Positions 10,604 to 20,068 of a stretch of 64,000 nucleotides of DNA are shown in pieces. A model generated the notes under the pieces. The model did no database searches and was not told the DNA's origin. It saw only the letters and a program-made list of their open reading frames with translations. Each line of letters starts with the position of its first letter. The first letter of the stretch is position 1. Source of the DNA: Bartonella sp. F02. Its GTDB lineage: Bacteria > Pseudomonadota > Alphaproteobacteria > Rhizobiales > Rhizobiaceae. Both the position numbers and the translations under genes were made by a program. The DNA lies in contig NZ_JANHOK010000002.1 of NCBI RefSeq assembly GCF_026929975.1, positions 186,001 through 250,000 of the forward strand, given 5' to 3'.

Positions 10604-13177
10604 ATGGATATCGTTATCGTCGAATCACCAGCTAAGGCGAAGACAATTAATAAATACCTTGGATCTCAATATAAAGTTATGGCGTCATTTGGGCATGTTC
10701 GTGATTTGTCTGCGAAAAATGGATCTGTGCTCCCTGATGAAGACTTTTCGATAAAATGGGATATAGATACTGCCTCAGAAAAACGTTTAAATGAAATAGC
10801 AAAAGCAGTTAAAGAAGCAGATAGTCTTATCTTAGCGACTGACCCTGATCGTGAGGGAGAAGCTATTTCATGGCATATTCTTGATATCCTTAATCAAAAA
10901 AAAGTTTTAGGAGATAAACCTGTTAAACGTGTTGTTTTCAACGCGATTACAAAACAATCTGTACTTCATGCTATGAGCAATCCACGCGATATTGATTTAG
11001 CACTCGTCGATGCTTATCTTGCTCGCCGCGCTCTTGATTATCTTGTTGGTTTTACACTCTCACCTGTTTTATGGCGTAAATTACCTGGCGCACGCTCTGC
11101 TGGTCGTGTTCAATCGGTTGCTCTGCGTATTATTTGTGATCGCGAATCAGAAATAGAACGTTTTATCAAAGAAGATTATTGGTCGATTACAACATATTTA
11201 AAAACACTTCAAAATAATGGCTTTCACGCAAGATTAACAGCATTTAACAACAAAAAGCTTGGCAAACTCGATATTCAATCACAAGAACAAGCGGAAAACA
11301 TCCGCCTTATGTTGGACAAAGCGGAATATTCTACGTTAAGTATTGAAGCAAAGCCGACGAAAAGAAATCCCTCTCCACCATTTACAACATCCACATTACA
11401 GCAAGCAGCTTCCTCAAAATTAGGATTCTCAGCTTCTCGAACCATGCAAATTGCTCAAAGACTTTATGAAGGTATTGAAATTAATGGTGAAACAACAGGT
11501 CTCATTACCTATATGCGTACGGATGGTGTGCGAATGGCTTCAGAAGCTATTGATTCTGCACGAAAAGTAATTACTAATTCTTTTGGTCATCATTATATTC
11601 CTGAAAAACCACGCATTTATTCAACAAAAGCAAAAAATGCACAAGAAGCACACGAAGCCATTCGTCCAACAGATTTTGAAAGAAATCCCAATCAAATTCG
11701 TGATTTTCTTGATAGCGATCAAGCAAAACTTTATGAATTAATATGGAAGCGCGCTATTGCTAGCCAAATGAGTTCTGCTGAAATTGAACGTACAACCGTT
11801 GAAATTGAAGCACGTCAAGATCAAAATCAAGCAAATCTACGTGCAACAGGCTCGGTTGTTCGTTTTGATGGTTTTATTTCTGCCTATACGGATCAACGAA
11901 ATGAAGATAATAATGAAGAAGATGAAACAACAAATTTGCCAAAAATTAATGTTGGCGAAACACTTATAAAAGAAAAAGTTGAGGCGATACAACACTCTAC
12001 AGAACCACCACCTCGTTATTCAGAAGCTTCTTTAATTAAAAAGCTCGAAGATCTTGGAATCGGTCGACCTTCAACCTATGCATCTACGTTGGCGACACTT
12101 TCTGATCGTGGATATATCACCACAGATAAAAGAAAGCTTATCCCTGATGCCAAAGGACGCATTGTTACAGCCTTTCTTGAAAATTTCTTTAACCGTTATG
12201 TAGAATATAGTTTCACAGCGGACCTTGAAGAAAAACTTGATCTTATATCGGATGGTAAACTCTCTTGGAAAAATGTTTTACGCGATTTTTGGGATGGATT
12301 TAATGCTGCCATTACCAATATTCAAGAACTGCGTATAACCAACGTTCTTGATATTTTAAATGAAACATTAGCTCCTCTTATTTTCCCTATGAGAGAAGAT
12401 GGTAGCGATATTCGTTCTTGCCCCCTTTGTGCAAATGGTCAATTGTCATTAAAATTAGGGCGTTATGGCGCATTTGTTGGTTGTTCTAATTATCCTGAGT
12501 GTAAATATACACGCCAGCTAGGATCAGATACCGGAGAAAATAGCGAAACTATACGAAATGATGAACCTATCGTGCTTGGTGTCGATCCTGAAACTGGAAA
12601 AGACATTTCATTGCGCAATGGTCGATTTGGCCCATATGTTCAACTCGGTGAAGGAAAAGAAAGCAAGCGTGTAGGTTTGCCTAAAAAGTGGAAATTAGAA
12701 AATGTTGATTTTAATAAAGCTTTAGCTTTACTAGCTCTTCCTCGTGAAGTTGGAATTCATCCTGAAACAAATAAAATTATTACAGCAGCCATTGGACGAT
12801 ACGGTCCCTATCTTGCACATGATGGAGCATACACAACTCTTTCTGATGTTGATGAGGTTTTTGATATTGGTATCAATCGTGCTGTTACAGTGCTTGCCGA
12901 AAAAAACAACACTAAAAATAAACGAGAAAAAACAACACAGCCTCCATTAAAGACATTGGGTGATCATCCAGAAGGTGGAATTATCACTGTGCGCGATGGA
13001 CGCTATGGCCCTTATGTTAATTGGGAAAAAATTAATGCAACATTACCAAAAGATAAAGATCCAATGGATGTGACACTTTCAGAAGCATTAGAACTTATAT
13101 CAGCTAAAGCATCTACTAAAAAAGTAACTCCCAAGAAAAAGAAAACACCGAAAAAAACTTCTGCAAAAGCAAAATAA
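10604..13177 (+). CDS. topA: DNA topoisomerase I
   Basis: TopA relaxes negative supercoils through a transient 5'-phosphotyrosine link. The 857 residues open with the Toprim domain (VIVESPAKAKTINKYLG; DPDREGEAISWHI), then the catalytic-tyrosine segment TGLITYMRTDGVRM at about residue 305. The C-terminus has one Cys4 zinc-finger (CPLC...CSNYPEC), then three repeats with the pattern GRxGPYV/L (near residues 675, 730 and 805), and a lysine-rich tail (TKKVTPKKKKTPKK) that probably binds DNA. This C-terminal repeat arrangement is usual for alphaproteobacterial TopA. It is the second-last gene of the plus-strand run, ahead of rnr. Confidence 0.97.
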   Translation: MDIVIVESPAKAKTINKYLGSQYKVMASFGHVRDLSAKNGSVLPDEDFSIKWDIDTASEKRLNEIAKAVKEADSLILATDPDREGEAISWHILDILNQKKVLGDKPVKRVVFNAITKQSVLHAMSNPRDIDLALVDAYLARRALDYLVGFTLSPVLWRKLPGARSAGRVQSVALRIICDRESEIERFIKEDYWSITTYLKTLQNNGFHARLTAFNNKKLGKLDIQSQEQAENIRLMLDKAEYSTLSIEAKPTKRNPSPPFTTSTLQQAASSKLGFSASRTMQIAQRLYEGIEINGETTGLITYMRTDGVRMASEAIDSARKVITNSFGHHYIPEKPRIYSTKAKNAQEAHEAIRPTDFERNPNQIRDFLDSDQAKLYELIWKRAIASQMSSAEIERTTVEIEARQDQNQANLRATGSVVRFDGFISAYTDQRNEDNNEEDETTNLPKINVGETLIKEKVEAIQHSTEPPPRYSEASLIKKLEDLGIGRPSTYASTLATLSDRGYITTDKRKLIPDAKGRIVTAFLENFFNRYVEYSFTADLEEKLDLISDGKLSWKNVLRDFWDGFNAAITNIQELRITNVLDILNETLAPLIFPMREDGSDIRSCPLCANGQLSLKLGRYGAFVGCSNYPECKYTRQLGSDTGENSETIRNDEPIVLGVDPETGKDISLRNGRFGPYVQLGEGKESKRVGLPKKWKLENVDFNKALALLALPREVGIHPETNKIITAAIGRYGPYLAHDGAYTTLSDVDEVFDIGINRAVTVLAEKNNTKNKREKTTQPPLKTLGDHPEGGIITVRDGRYGPYVNWEKINATLPKDKDPMDVTLSEALELISAKASTKKVTPKKKKTPKKTSAKAK

Positions 13178-13179
13178 AT

Positions 13180-13395
13180 GTGATTTTAGTTAAAAATGAA
13201 AAAGCGAAATATCTAAAAAATCATCTCATATTGAATACTGATCCAATGAGGCAGGCCTTTTCTTTATCATTAAGAATTTCTGGCCTGTCTGAACATGAAA
13301 TCACTTATAAAGAATTATTTTTAAGTTTGGTAAAAATATATTGCGTGATGACAAAAATAACAATTAAATATCAAAATAATGTAAGAGAATCATGA
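13180..13395 (+). pseudogene. Detached open frame, possible remnant of the RNase R N-terminal winged-helix domain
   Basis: Between topA and rnr there is an uninterrupted 71-codon frame (GTG at 13180, stop at 13395), whose TGA overlaps the rnr ATG. RNase R proteins normally carry about 70 residues of winged-helix before the first cold-shock domain, and the rnr gene here lacks them. The frame has the right length, position and a loosely matching pattern (a helix like YLKNHLILN, then LRISGLSEHE where the family has an I-x-G turn). A single frameshift near 13392 would join the two. This is an inference from length and weak pattern; the match is not strong enough to be certain, and the spacer may simply be non-coding. 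Confidence 0.35.
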
Positions 13396-15437
13396 AAAAA
13401 CAAGAATTTCCATCTGTTGCTTTAGTCAAAATTAATGCTCGTAGTAACGATGGCGGCTTTGTTGCTCAACCTCTTGAATGGAACAGTGATTCAAAACCAA
13501 ATATCAAAATACTTCCTTCTCGTCGTATTCAAAAAATAAAAGTTGGAATCGGCGATCATATTCTTATCAAAATTTTTCCAAATAAAGCTCTTCATCGTTA
13601 TACCTATACAGGGCATATTATCCGTAAAGTTAATAAACAAGAGACAATTATTTTTGCTATAGTAAAAGAACTAGATAATGGCCAATGGCAACTTGATCCA
13701 ATAGAACGTAAATTCAATGAGTTGATTATTGATACACCTCTAACAATGAATATAAAAACCGGTGATTTCGTTGAAGTTGAAATCAAAAAAAATAAAAATG
13801 TTAAACGGAAAAATATAACAATAAAAAGTATTTTAGGGCACATTGATAATGAAAAAGAACTCTCAATGATTGCTCTTATTTCAAAGAACATTCCTCATAT
13901 TTTTCCTAAAGAAGTTCTTGAACAAGCCGAAAAGAAAAAACCTATCAGCACAATTAATCATGAAGATTGGAGACAATTGCCATTTGTTACAATTGATCCA
14001 CCTGATGCAAAGGATCATGATGATGCAGTCTATGCAACCAAAGATCAAGATCCTACAAATAGTAATGGTTGGATCATTATAGTCGCCATTGCCGATGTTT
14101 CCTATTATATAAAAGCAGAAAGCAGTTTAGATCAAGAAGCATTTAAGAGAGGAAATTCTGTTTATCTCCCTGATCGCGTTATTCCTATGTTGCCGGAATA
14201 TCTTTCTAATAATCTATGCTCCCTTCGTGAAGGAGAAGATCGGCCTGCTTTAGCTGTCCGTATGGTTTTCGATGCCAATGGTAATAAACGCAAACACAGT
14301 TTTCATCGGATTATCATGCGCACGGTAGCTAAACTTTCTTATCAAGAAGTGCAATCTGCGATTGAAGGAAACACTAATAAAAAAACCGCTCCTCTTCTTG
14401 AAAATATTCTACATCCACTATGGAATGCTTATCTCAGTCTTAAAAATGCGCGTAATCAGCGACAACCACTGGAATTAGAAATAGCAGAAAGGAAAATTAT
14501 TCTTGATCAAAATGGTCACATTCAAGATGTTGTGGTTCCACCTCACCTAGAAGCGCATCGCTTAATTGAAGAGTTTATGATACAAGCCAATGTTGCAGCA
14601 GCCGAAACACTCAAAAAGCATAATCAACCCTTCATTTATCGCATTCATGAAAAACCGTCGCTTGCAAAACAAGAAACGTTACGAAACTTTCTTACAAGTT
14701 TAGGAATACCTCTCTCTCGAGAAAAAGAACTTACATCAGCTCGTTTTAATAATATTCTTGTAAAAGTTAGCAATACACAACAAAAAGAATTAATCAATCA
14801 GGTTATTTTGCGCTCACAATCTCAAGCTGAATATAATCCTAAAAATATAGGACATTTTGGATTAAATCTGCACAACTATACACATTTTACATCACCAATC
14901 CGTCGTTATGCTGATCTTATAATTCACCGAGCTCTTATTAAAGCTCTCAAATTGGGTGATGATATACTAACAGATACACAAGAACAAAAACTTGCCGAAA
15001 TTTCTACACAAATTTCTTCATATGAACGCCGCGCAATGATGGCAGAAAGAGAAACGATTGATCGACTTATAGCACACTACTTAGCAAATAAAATTGGTCA
15101 TTCATTTGCAGGACGCATTGCTGGAGTTACGAAAGCGGGTCTTTTTATTTCTCTTGATAAACTTAATGCTGATGGTTTTGTCCCCATTTCTACACTTAAA
15201 AATGATTATTATTATTTTGATGAAACACACCACGCTCTCATAGGAAAACGAACGCATAAATGCTATCAATTAGGAGATATCGTCGAAATCAAACTTGTAG
15301 AAATACGCCCTTTTGCTGGCGCTTTATGCTTTGAAATCTTAACAAAACCTCGTAAAATAACTTTTTCAGCGGCATCCAATCATAAAAATAAACGTATAGC
15401 AAAAAAACAAAAACGAATTTCTTTTAAAAGAAAATAA
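13392..15437 (+). CDS. rnr: Ribonuclease R (RNB-family 3'-5' exoribonuclease), short N-terminus
   Basis: RNase R degrades structured RNA processively from the 3' end. The 681-residue product contains cold-shock/OB domains (about residues 1-170), the RNB catalytic domain with the aspartate cluster in TIDPPDAKDHDDAVYA (about residue 205), YLPDRVIPMLPEYLSNN, FTSPIRRYADLIIHRAL, and a C-terminal S1 domain followed by a basic tail. It starts at MKKQEFPSVALVKI, already within the cold-shock region, so the usual N-terminal winged-helix is absent; a preceding open frame may be its detached remnant. The catalytic part is complete, so nuclease activity is expected while substrate handling may be altered. 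Confidence 0.93.
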   Translation: MKKQEFPSVALVKINARSNDGGFVAQPLEWNSDSKPNIKILPSRRIQKIKVGIGDHILIKIFPNKALHRYTYTGHIIRKVNKQETIIFAIVKELDNGQWQLDPIERKFNELIIDTPLTMNIKTGDFVEVEIKKNKNVKRKNITIKSILGHIDNEKELSMIALISKNIPHIFPKEVLEQAEKKKPISTINHEDWRQLPFVTIDPPDAKDHDDAVYATKDQDPTNSNGWIIIVAIADVSYYIKAESSLDQEAFKRGNSVYLPDRVIPMLPEYLSNNLCSLREGEDRPALAVRMVFDANGNKRKHSFHRIIMRTVAKLSYQEVQSAIEGNTNKKTAPLLENILHPLWNAYLSLKNARNQRQPLELEIAERKIILDQNGHIQDVVVPPHLEAHRLIEEFMIQANVAAAETLKKHNQPFIYRIHEKPSLAKQETLRNFLTSLGIPLSREKELTSARFNNILVKVSNTQQKELINQVILRSQSQAEYNPKNIGHFGLNLHNYTHFTSPIRRYADLIIHRALIKALKLGDDILTDTQEQKLAEISTQISSYERRAMMAERETIDRLIAHYLANKIGHSFAGRIAGVTKAGLFISLDKLNADGFVPISTLKNDYYYFDETHHALIGKRTHKCYQLGDIVEIKLVEIRPFAGALCFEILTKPRKITFSAASNHKNKRIAKKQKRISFKRK

Positions 15438-15928
15438 TACTTGACAAAAAAATCTTAATAAAATTGATAAAGACTTTTATTACGATCTGTTTAAATAGTA
15501 ATTATTATAATTTAAATAGTAATTATTATAATAAGAGAATAATCTGCTGAAGATCTTAATTTAAAATCAAATATTAATGCTAAAATAGTGTCTTTTTGTC
15601 ACTTTAAAATAAATTATTATTCTTATATTATTGTTATTATATTCTTCCATATGAAGCATTATTTATTATCTATAACCATTTAGCTGACTTTTTTAAAGAA
15701 ATAAACACTCTATATAGAAATTAAAAACATTAATATCCGAAATTAATTGGAGAATTTATAATTGTGGCTTCATTTTCTTCTTTTATTTCAAAACCTACAC
15801 ACTCTAGATTAGATAATACTCTATACATGTTCTCAAAAATTAGATATTTAAAACTCAAAATTTTCTTTTTTCTCGTAGAACATCAGATAACCCATTAAAA
15901 ATACAACGATTATAATTAAAAAATCTCC
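15438..15928. other. AT-rich spacer between rnr and the MFS gene
   Basis: A 490-base stretch with no convincing gene. It begins with a sigma70-like pair (TTGACA at 15441, TTGATA at 15464, 17-base spacing) that points into the spacer, then a perfect 21-bp tandem duplication at 15490-15531. The rest is very AT-rich with stops in all frames. It may hold a small RNA or only decayed DNA. Confidence 0.4.
15490..15531. repeat. Perfect 21-bp tandem duplication
   Basis: Two adjacent identical 21-base units (15490-15510 and 15511-15531) of AT-only character apart from one G each. It looks like a recent slippage duplication in non-coding DNA and could vary in copy number between strains. Confidence 0.85.
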
Positions 15929-17101
15929 ATGATAGATAAATCTCTTAATCTCCAAAGTAACCCTTGGCGTGCAATTATCGCTGCAATTACAACTGTTGGT
16001 ATTGTTGGTATAGCACTGGGAATGGGAACACAGCTTGTTTCATTACTCATGGCTCAAAAAGGTTTTTCAAATAGTATTATTGGTTATAGTGGAACAGTTG
16101 GAGGAATTGCGACAATCATCGCAGCTGTTTTTGCTGCTCGAATTGCTTTATATTTTGGAGTAGCAAAATCGATATTAATAATGATAATTATTGGATATCT
16201 TAGTTTTTTAGGCTTTTATTTTTTTGAATCACTCTGGATTGTATTTAGTTTACGATTTACGTTGCACTTTGCTATGACAATTATGTTTATCTTATCAGAA
16301 TTTTGGATAAACAGTTCTGCACCGCCTCAAAGACGCAGTTTAGTTCTTTCTATCTATGCCATTACATTAGGGTTAGGGTTTTCTATAGGCTCAACACTCC
16401 TCGCAAAAATAGGAATGCAAGGCTTTGTCCCCTTTGCTACGGGTTCTATCCTTATTGCCATTGCTACCGTACCAATTTTAATTGCTTGGAAATTAAGCCC
16501 TCAATTTCAAAATAGTGAGCATGTAGCATTTTACTCTTATATTTTTCACGTTCCAACAGCGACCATGGCGGTATTCGTTTATGGTGCTATCCAAATGGGA
16601 GCATTAACGCTTATAACACCTTTTAGTTTATCAATAGGTTATAGTGAAAATGAAGCTGTAAATTTTATGGCAGTTCTCGCACTTGGAAGCGTTTTACTTT
16701 TAATCCCTATCAGTTTTATAAGTGATTATGTATCAGACAAGCGTTATTCTCTCATAAGTTGTGCTATTTTTGGGTTTTTGGGAACTTTTATTGTTCCTTG
16801 GATATCTGAATATAAATTAATTTTGATGTTTGATCTCTTTCTTCTTGGTGGTGTATCTGCTGGTCTTTATACAATTGGGCTTGCACAGTTAGGTGCACGC
16901 CTTACAGGAAACGAGCTTGCTGCTGCAAATTCTGCTTTCATTTTTTGTTATGGAATAGGTATGCTTGTTGGCCCAACAATCATTGGTCAAGCAATGGATT
17001 TTTTTCAACCCTTTGGTTTTTCTTTAACAATGGCTTGTTTTTTTGGTGTATATGTCATTTTAGTTTTCGTTCGACTAATGAGAAAAATAATCAGCTCTTG
17101 A
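15929..17101 (+). CDS. MFS transporter, YcaD-like
   Basis: A 390-residue integral membrane protein with about twelve hydrophobic segments in the 6+6 arrangement of the major facilitator superfamily. Family-like features include the N-terminal segment GIVGIALGMGTQLVSLLMAQ, the loop after TM2 with ARIALYFGVAK, the SEFWINSSAPPQRRSLVLS stretch between TM4 and TM5, and GLAQLGARLTGNELAAANS in the second half, the last two being typical of the YcaD-like subgroup. The substrate cannot be inferred. It is a single-gene unit, preceded by a long AT-rich spacer and followed by rpmG. Confidence 0.85.
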   Translation: MIDKSLNLQSNPWRAIIAAITTVGIVGIALGMGTQLVSLLMAQKGFSNSIIGYSGTVGGIATIIAAVFAARIALYFGVAKSILIMIIIGYLSFLGFYFFESLWIVFSLRFTLHFAMTIMFILSEFWINSSAPPQRRSLVLSIYAITLGLGFSIGSTLLAKIGMQGFVPFATGSILIAIATVPILIAWKLSPQFQNSEHVAFYSYIFHVPTATMAVFVYGAIQMGALTLITPFSLSIGYSENEAVNFMAVLALGSVLLLIPISFISDYVSDKRYSLISCAIFGFLGTFIVPWISEYKLILMFDLFLLGGVSAGLYTIGLAQLGARLTGNELAAANSAFIFCYGIGMLVGPTIIGQAMDFFQPFGFSLTMACFFGVYVILVFVRLMRKIISS

Positions 17102-17203
17102 CTTTTTTGAGAACATCCGTAGTGTTATTGTGAATTTTAATTGCATTTAAAATTGATTTTATAGCAAAAGAATATCACTTTCAGTATAAATAGGACTTCT
17201 ATT

Positions 17204-17371
17204 ATGGCTAAAGCAGCAACTATTAAGGTTAAGCTTTTATCAACTGCAGATACAGGCTTTTTCTACGTAACAAAAAAAAATAGCCGTACCATGACAGATA
17301 AAATGACTAAACGTAAATATGATCCAGTTGTAAAAAAACACGTTGAATTTAAAGAAACAAAAATTAAATAA
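17204..17371 (+). CDS. rpmG: 50S ribosomal protein L33
   Basis: A 55-residue basic protein beginning [20 protein letters not shown] and ending FKETKIK, a full-length L33. It contains no cysteine, so it is the zinc-independent (C-minus) form usual in alphaproteobacteria. A weak AGGACT ribosome-binding site lies about 8 bases before the ATG. It stands alone between the MFS gene and the thermonuclease gene. Confidence 0.95.
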   Translation: MAKAATIKVKLLSTADTGFFYVTKKNSRTMTDKMTKRKYDPVVKKHVEFKETKIK

Positions 17372-17764
17372 TCAGATTTATTATTTCATTTGAATCTCAA
17401 TCAATCGATTAGGTCATCAAATAAGATGATTGAAAATAAGGGGAGGAGTGAGAGAAGATGATGATTTCTTTTTGTGTTGACTTTATGCTTATTCTAACAG
17501 CCACTTTAATATGGCTTACGACGGCTTTACGATCTTCAGCATATTTATTATGATCTAATAATGCGTTTATAAAATGCTTATTTCCAAAAGGACGTAGAGT
17601 GGGAAATTAAATGTATAAGTATAAGGTCATTGATTTATAAAACGGGCTACAATTACCTAATCGCATAAATTGTGTGTTCAACAGGAAATTATATTCTTGT
17701 AAAATTTTTTCTAACTTTAACGAAAAATGTTATGAGTGAGTAGATAACTCAGTTTTTTACTTTA
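17372..17764. other. Spacer between rpmG and the thermonuclease gene
   Basis: A 393-base gap. Apart from the possible 31-codon peptide gene at 17458-17553 it shows only a weak dyad near 17412-17432 that lacks a T-run. No tRNA or recognisable RNA gene was seen. Confidence 0.4.
17458..17553 (+). CDS. Possible small membrane peptide (31 residues)
   Basis: An ATG preceded by an unusually purine-rich GGGGAGGAGTGAGAGAAG leads into 31 codons that encode one hydrophobic helix (FCVDFMLILTATLIWLTTAL) followed by RSSAYLL. The strong ribosome-binding site together with a clean transmembrane profile suggests a translated small membrane protein. I do not recognise it. It could equally be a chance frame; there is no second line of evidence. 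Confidence 0.3.
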   Translation: MMISFCVDFMLILTATLIWLTTALRSSAYLL

Positions 17765-18334
17765 ATGAAAAAAAGAGCTCTTTATTCTAATCTTATTGAC
17801 TTCAAACCAAGAATTATTGTTACAAGTATTGTTATAATTACTATTTTTCTTATTAATGTAGCAATTTATTTTAAATATACTTTATCACATTCTGCTGAAG
17901 TTTCTTTTTTTTTCAATAAAGCATTTCTTAAAGGTCATGCATTAGTGGTTGATGGTGATTCAATCATAATTTCTTCTATCATGATTCGACTTTTAGGAAT
18001 TGATGCTCCTGAATTACATCAATCTTGCGGCACTTCAAAAAAACGTTATCCGTGTGGTTTGAAAGCCAAAAAGCATTTAGAAAAGCTCATCGCAAGAAAA
18101 CCTGTGACGTGTTATTGGAATAAAAAAGATAAATATCATCGAATTCTTGCAACGTGTAAAACAGAACAAATTAATAATATTAATGCGACAATGGTGCGTG
18201 ACGGCTGGGCTATAAGCTATTATGATTACCGTAAAGAAGAAAGAAAAGCTAAAAAACAAAAAAAAGGTATATGGCAATCAAGTTTTCAAAAACCACAAGA
18301 GTGGAGAAAAGCACATTCTCATATTAATCAGTAA
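17765..18334 (+). CDS. Membrane-anchored thermonuclease-family (SNase) protein
   Basis: A 189-residue protein with an N-terminal transmembrane segment (about residues 20-43, IVTSIVIITIFLINVAIYF) and a staphylococcal-nuclease OB-fold domain. The domain shows VVDGDSI, the catalytic arginine and glutamate in IRLLGIDAPEL, the second arginine in KYHRILATC, and AMVRDGWAISYYDYRKEE-type packing residues, so the active site seems intact. The anchor predicts a periplasm-facing calcium-dependent DNA/RNA nuclease. Two cysteines in HQSCGTSKKRYPCG could form a disulfide, consistent with export. It is followed 43 bases later by a uracil-DNA-glycosylase-like gene. Confidence 0.85.
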   Translation: MKKRALYSNLIDFKPRIIVTSIVIITIFLINVAIYFKYTLSHSAEVSFFFNKAFLKGHALVVDGDSIIISSIMIRLLGIDAPELHQSCGTSKKRYPCGLKAKKHLEKLIARKPVTCYWNKKDKYHRILATCKTEQINNINATMVRDGWAISYYDYRKEERKAKKQKKGIWQSSFQKPQEWRKAHSHINQ

Positions 18335-18377
18335 AATCATTGCTTAATTTTACCACTATTGCTACTTTTTATCGATT

Positions 18378-19013
18378 ATGAAAAAACAAACATGTAATGA
18401 CATCATTAGACTTGAAGAAAAGATTCGTTCATGTCGTGTTTGTATCAAACATCCTCGTTATATGCCTCCTCTTCCTCATGAGCCCAATCCTGTCGCTTAT
18501 TTATCGCACACGGCTTCTATTGCAATTGCTGGCCAATCCCCAGGGCTGCGTGTCCATAAAAATTCTATTCCTTTTAATGATCGTTCTGGAGAAAGACTCC
18601 GTGATTGGCTTGGTGTTAGTCGTGAAGAATTTTATAATAAATCTCTCTTTGCAATCATTCCCATGGGATTTTGTTTTCCCGGTTATAATCAAAATAAATC
18701 TGATCTGCCGCCAAGACGTGAATGTCGAGAAATATGGCATGAAAAAGTATTTCAAGCGATGCCACAAATAAAGCTTGTTCTTGCTATTGGAAGTTATGCA
18801 CAAAAATGGCATATCACGAACTTAAAACATAAAACTGTTTCAGAAACTGTTCATGATTGGAAAAACATTCTTTCTATCAATCAGCCTCGAGGATATAAAG
18901 TTATGCCTTTACCTCACCCATCATGGCGAAATACTTTTTGGTTACAAAAGCATCCTTGGTTTCAGAATGAACTTATCATCCACCTTCGTTATATTGTGCG
19001 TAAATTTTTGTAA
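18378..19013 (+). CDS. Uracil-DNA glycosylase family protein with Fe-S ligands
   Basis: A 211-residue member of the uracil-DNA glycosylase superfamily, base-excision repair enzymes that remove uracil from DNA. Motif 1 is IAGQSPGLRVH (water-activating loop region) and motif 2 is LPHPSWRN near the C-terminus. Cys19-x2-Cys22 and a C-x16-C pair (in GFCFPG and RRECREIW) match the four-cysteine iron-sulfur cluster pattern of family 4/5 enzymes. Motif 1 differs from the family-4 GEAPG, so this is a divergent subgroup and its base specificity is open. It is convergent with cobT. Confidence 0.8.
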   Translation: MKKQTCNDIIRLEEKIRSCRVCIKHPRYMPPLPHEPNPVAYLSHTASIAIAGQSPGLRVHKNSIPFNDRSGERLRDWLGVSREEFYNKSLFAIIPMGFCFPGYNQNKSDLPPRRECREIWHEKVFQAMPQIKLVLAIGSYAQKWHITNLKHKTVSETVHDWKNILSINQPRGYKVMPLPHPSWRNTFWLQKHPWFQNELIIHLRYIVRKFL

Positions 19014-19069
19014 TTTACATAAAAATCCTATTAAAATATTTTAATCACATTATTACATTTTAAATGCTC

Positions 19070-20068
19070 TCAATTTTCTTCTCCAGGGGTTAGCGTCTTT
19101 GTATGTGTTAAAACAGCAGCTTTAACAATACCTGCTGCGATAGCCGCACCCGTTCCCTCACCAATCTTCATTCCAAAATCTAAAAGTGGTTTTTTATTAA
19201 TTTTTTCTAAAAGTTTATAATGTGCCGGCTCAGCAGAAACATGACCAACAATTGCATGATCGAGAGCTTTTGGATGCATTTTATAAAGTATTGCTGCTGC
19301 AGTTGTTGCGACAAAACCATCTAAAATAACTGGAATTTTTTCCATTCTTGCAGCAAGAATAGCTCCTACCATAGCGGCAATTTCACGTCCTCCTAAACGA
19401 CGCATAATTTCAAAAGGATCATTTAGATAATCCTGATGCAAAGCAATCGCCTCTTTTACTGCTATTATTTTACGCTCATATAATTCTTTCGAAGAATCTG
19501 TTCCGGATTCTATCCATTCTTCAACATTTCCTCCAAACAAAGCTAAACATAAAGCTGAAGCTATTATTCTATTGCCAATTCCCATTTCACCAACACACAA
19601 AAGATCAGTTCCTCCTGCAATTGACTCCATTCCGAATGCCATCGTTGCAGCCGTACTGCGCTCATCCATTGCCGCATCTTTTGTAATATTCATGGTTGGA
19701 TATTCGAGTGCTAAATCAAAAATTTTTAATCCCAAATCATAAACCGAGCAAATTTGATTGATGGCAGCACAACCAGTTGTAAAATTTTTTACCATCTGTT
19801 GAGTCATGGATTGCGGAAAGGATGTAATATTTTCATCTGTAATACCATGGTTACCAGAAAAAATAGCTACTAAAGGACGAGATATAATTGGTTTTTCTTC
19901 ACCTTTCCATCCAGCATACCAAACAGCAACATCTCCCAATTTTCCTAAGGTTCCTAAAATTTTTGCTAACTGCGCCTGTCTTTTCTTTGCTAAAATTATC
20001 ATAAATTCATCAGCAACAGGCAAACTTGAAAATAAAGCACGAAAATCATCAAATGGACTGATCGCCAT
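19070..20068 (-). CDS. cobT: Nicotinate-nucleotide--dimethylbenzimidazole phosphoribosyltransferase
   Basis: CobT makes alpha-ribazole phosphate, activating the lower-ligand base for cobalamin assembly. The 332 residues contain the N-terminal PLGSLG-like segment (LGTLGKLGDVAVW), SGNHGITDENITSFP, and the C-terminal MKIGEGTGAAIAAGIVKAA holding the catalytic glutamate. Length fits the family. No other cobalamin gene and no cobalamin riboswitch was seen nearby, so it may serve lower-ligand exchange or salvage. It lies convergent to the glycosylase gene and has a 299-base AT-rich spacer upstream. Confidence 0.95.
   Translation of the reverse strand: MAISPFDDFRALFSSLPVADEFMIILAKKRQAQLAKILGTLGKLGDVAVWYAGWKGEEKPIISRPLVAIFSGNHGITDENITSFPQSMTQQMVKNFTTGCAAINQICSVYDLGLKIFDLALEYPTMNITKDAAMDERSTAATMAFGMESIAGGTDLLCVGEMGIGNRIIASALCLALFGGNVEEWIESGTDSSKELYERKIIAVKEAIALHQDYLNDPFEIMRRLGGREIAAMVGAILAARMEKIPVILDGFVATTAAAILYKMHPKALDHAIVGHVSAEPAHYKLLEKINKKPLLDFGMKIGEGTGAAIAAGIVKAAVLTHTKTLTPGEEN

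Noticed and set aside
10482-10754. 90-codon frame across the topA start
   Set aside because: It runs out of frame into topA, has no ribosome-binding site, and topA is unambiguous.
15490-15531. Start of a CRISPR array
   Set aside because: Only two abutting identical units without spacers and no cas genes; it is a simple tandem duplication.
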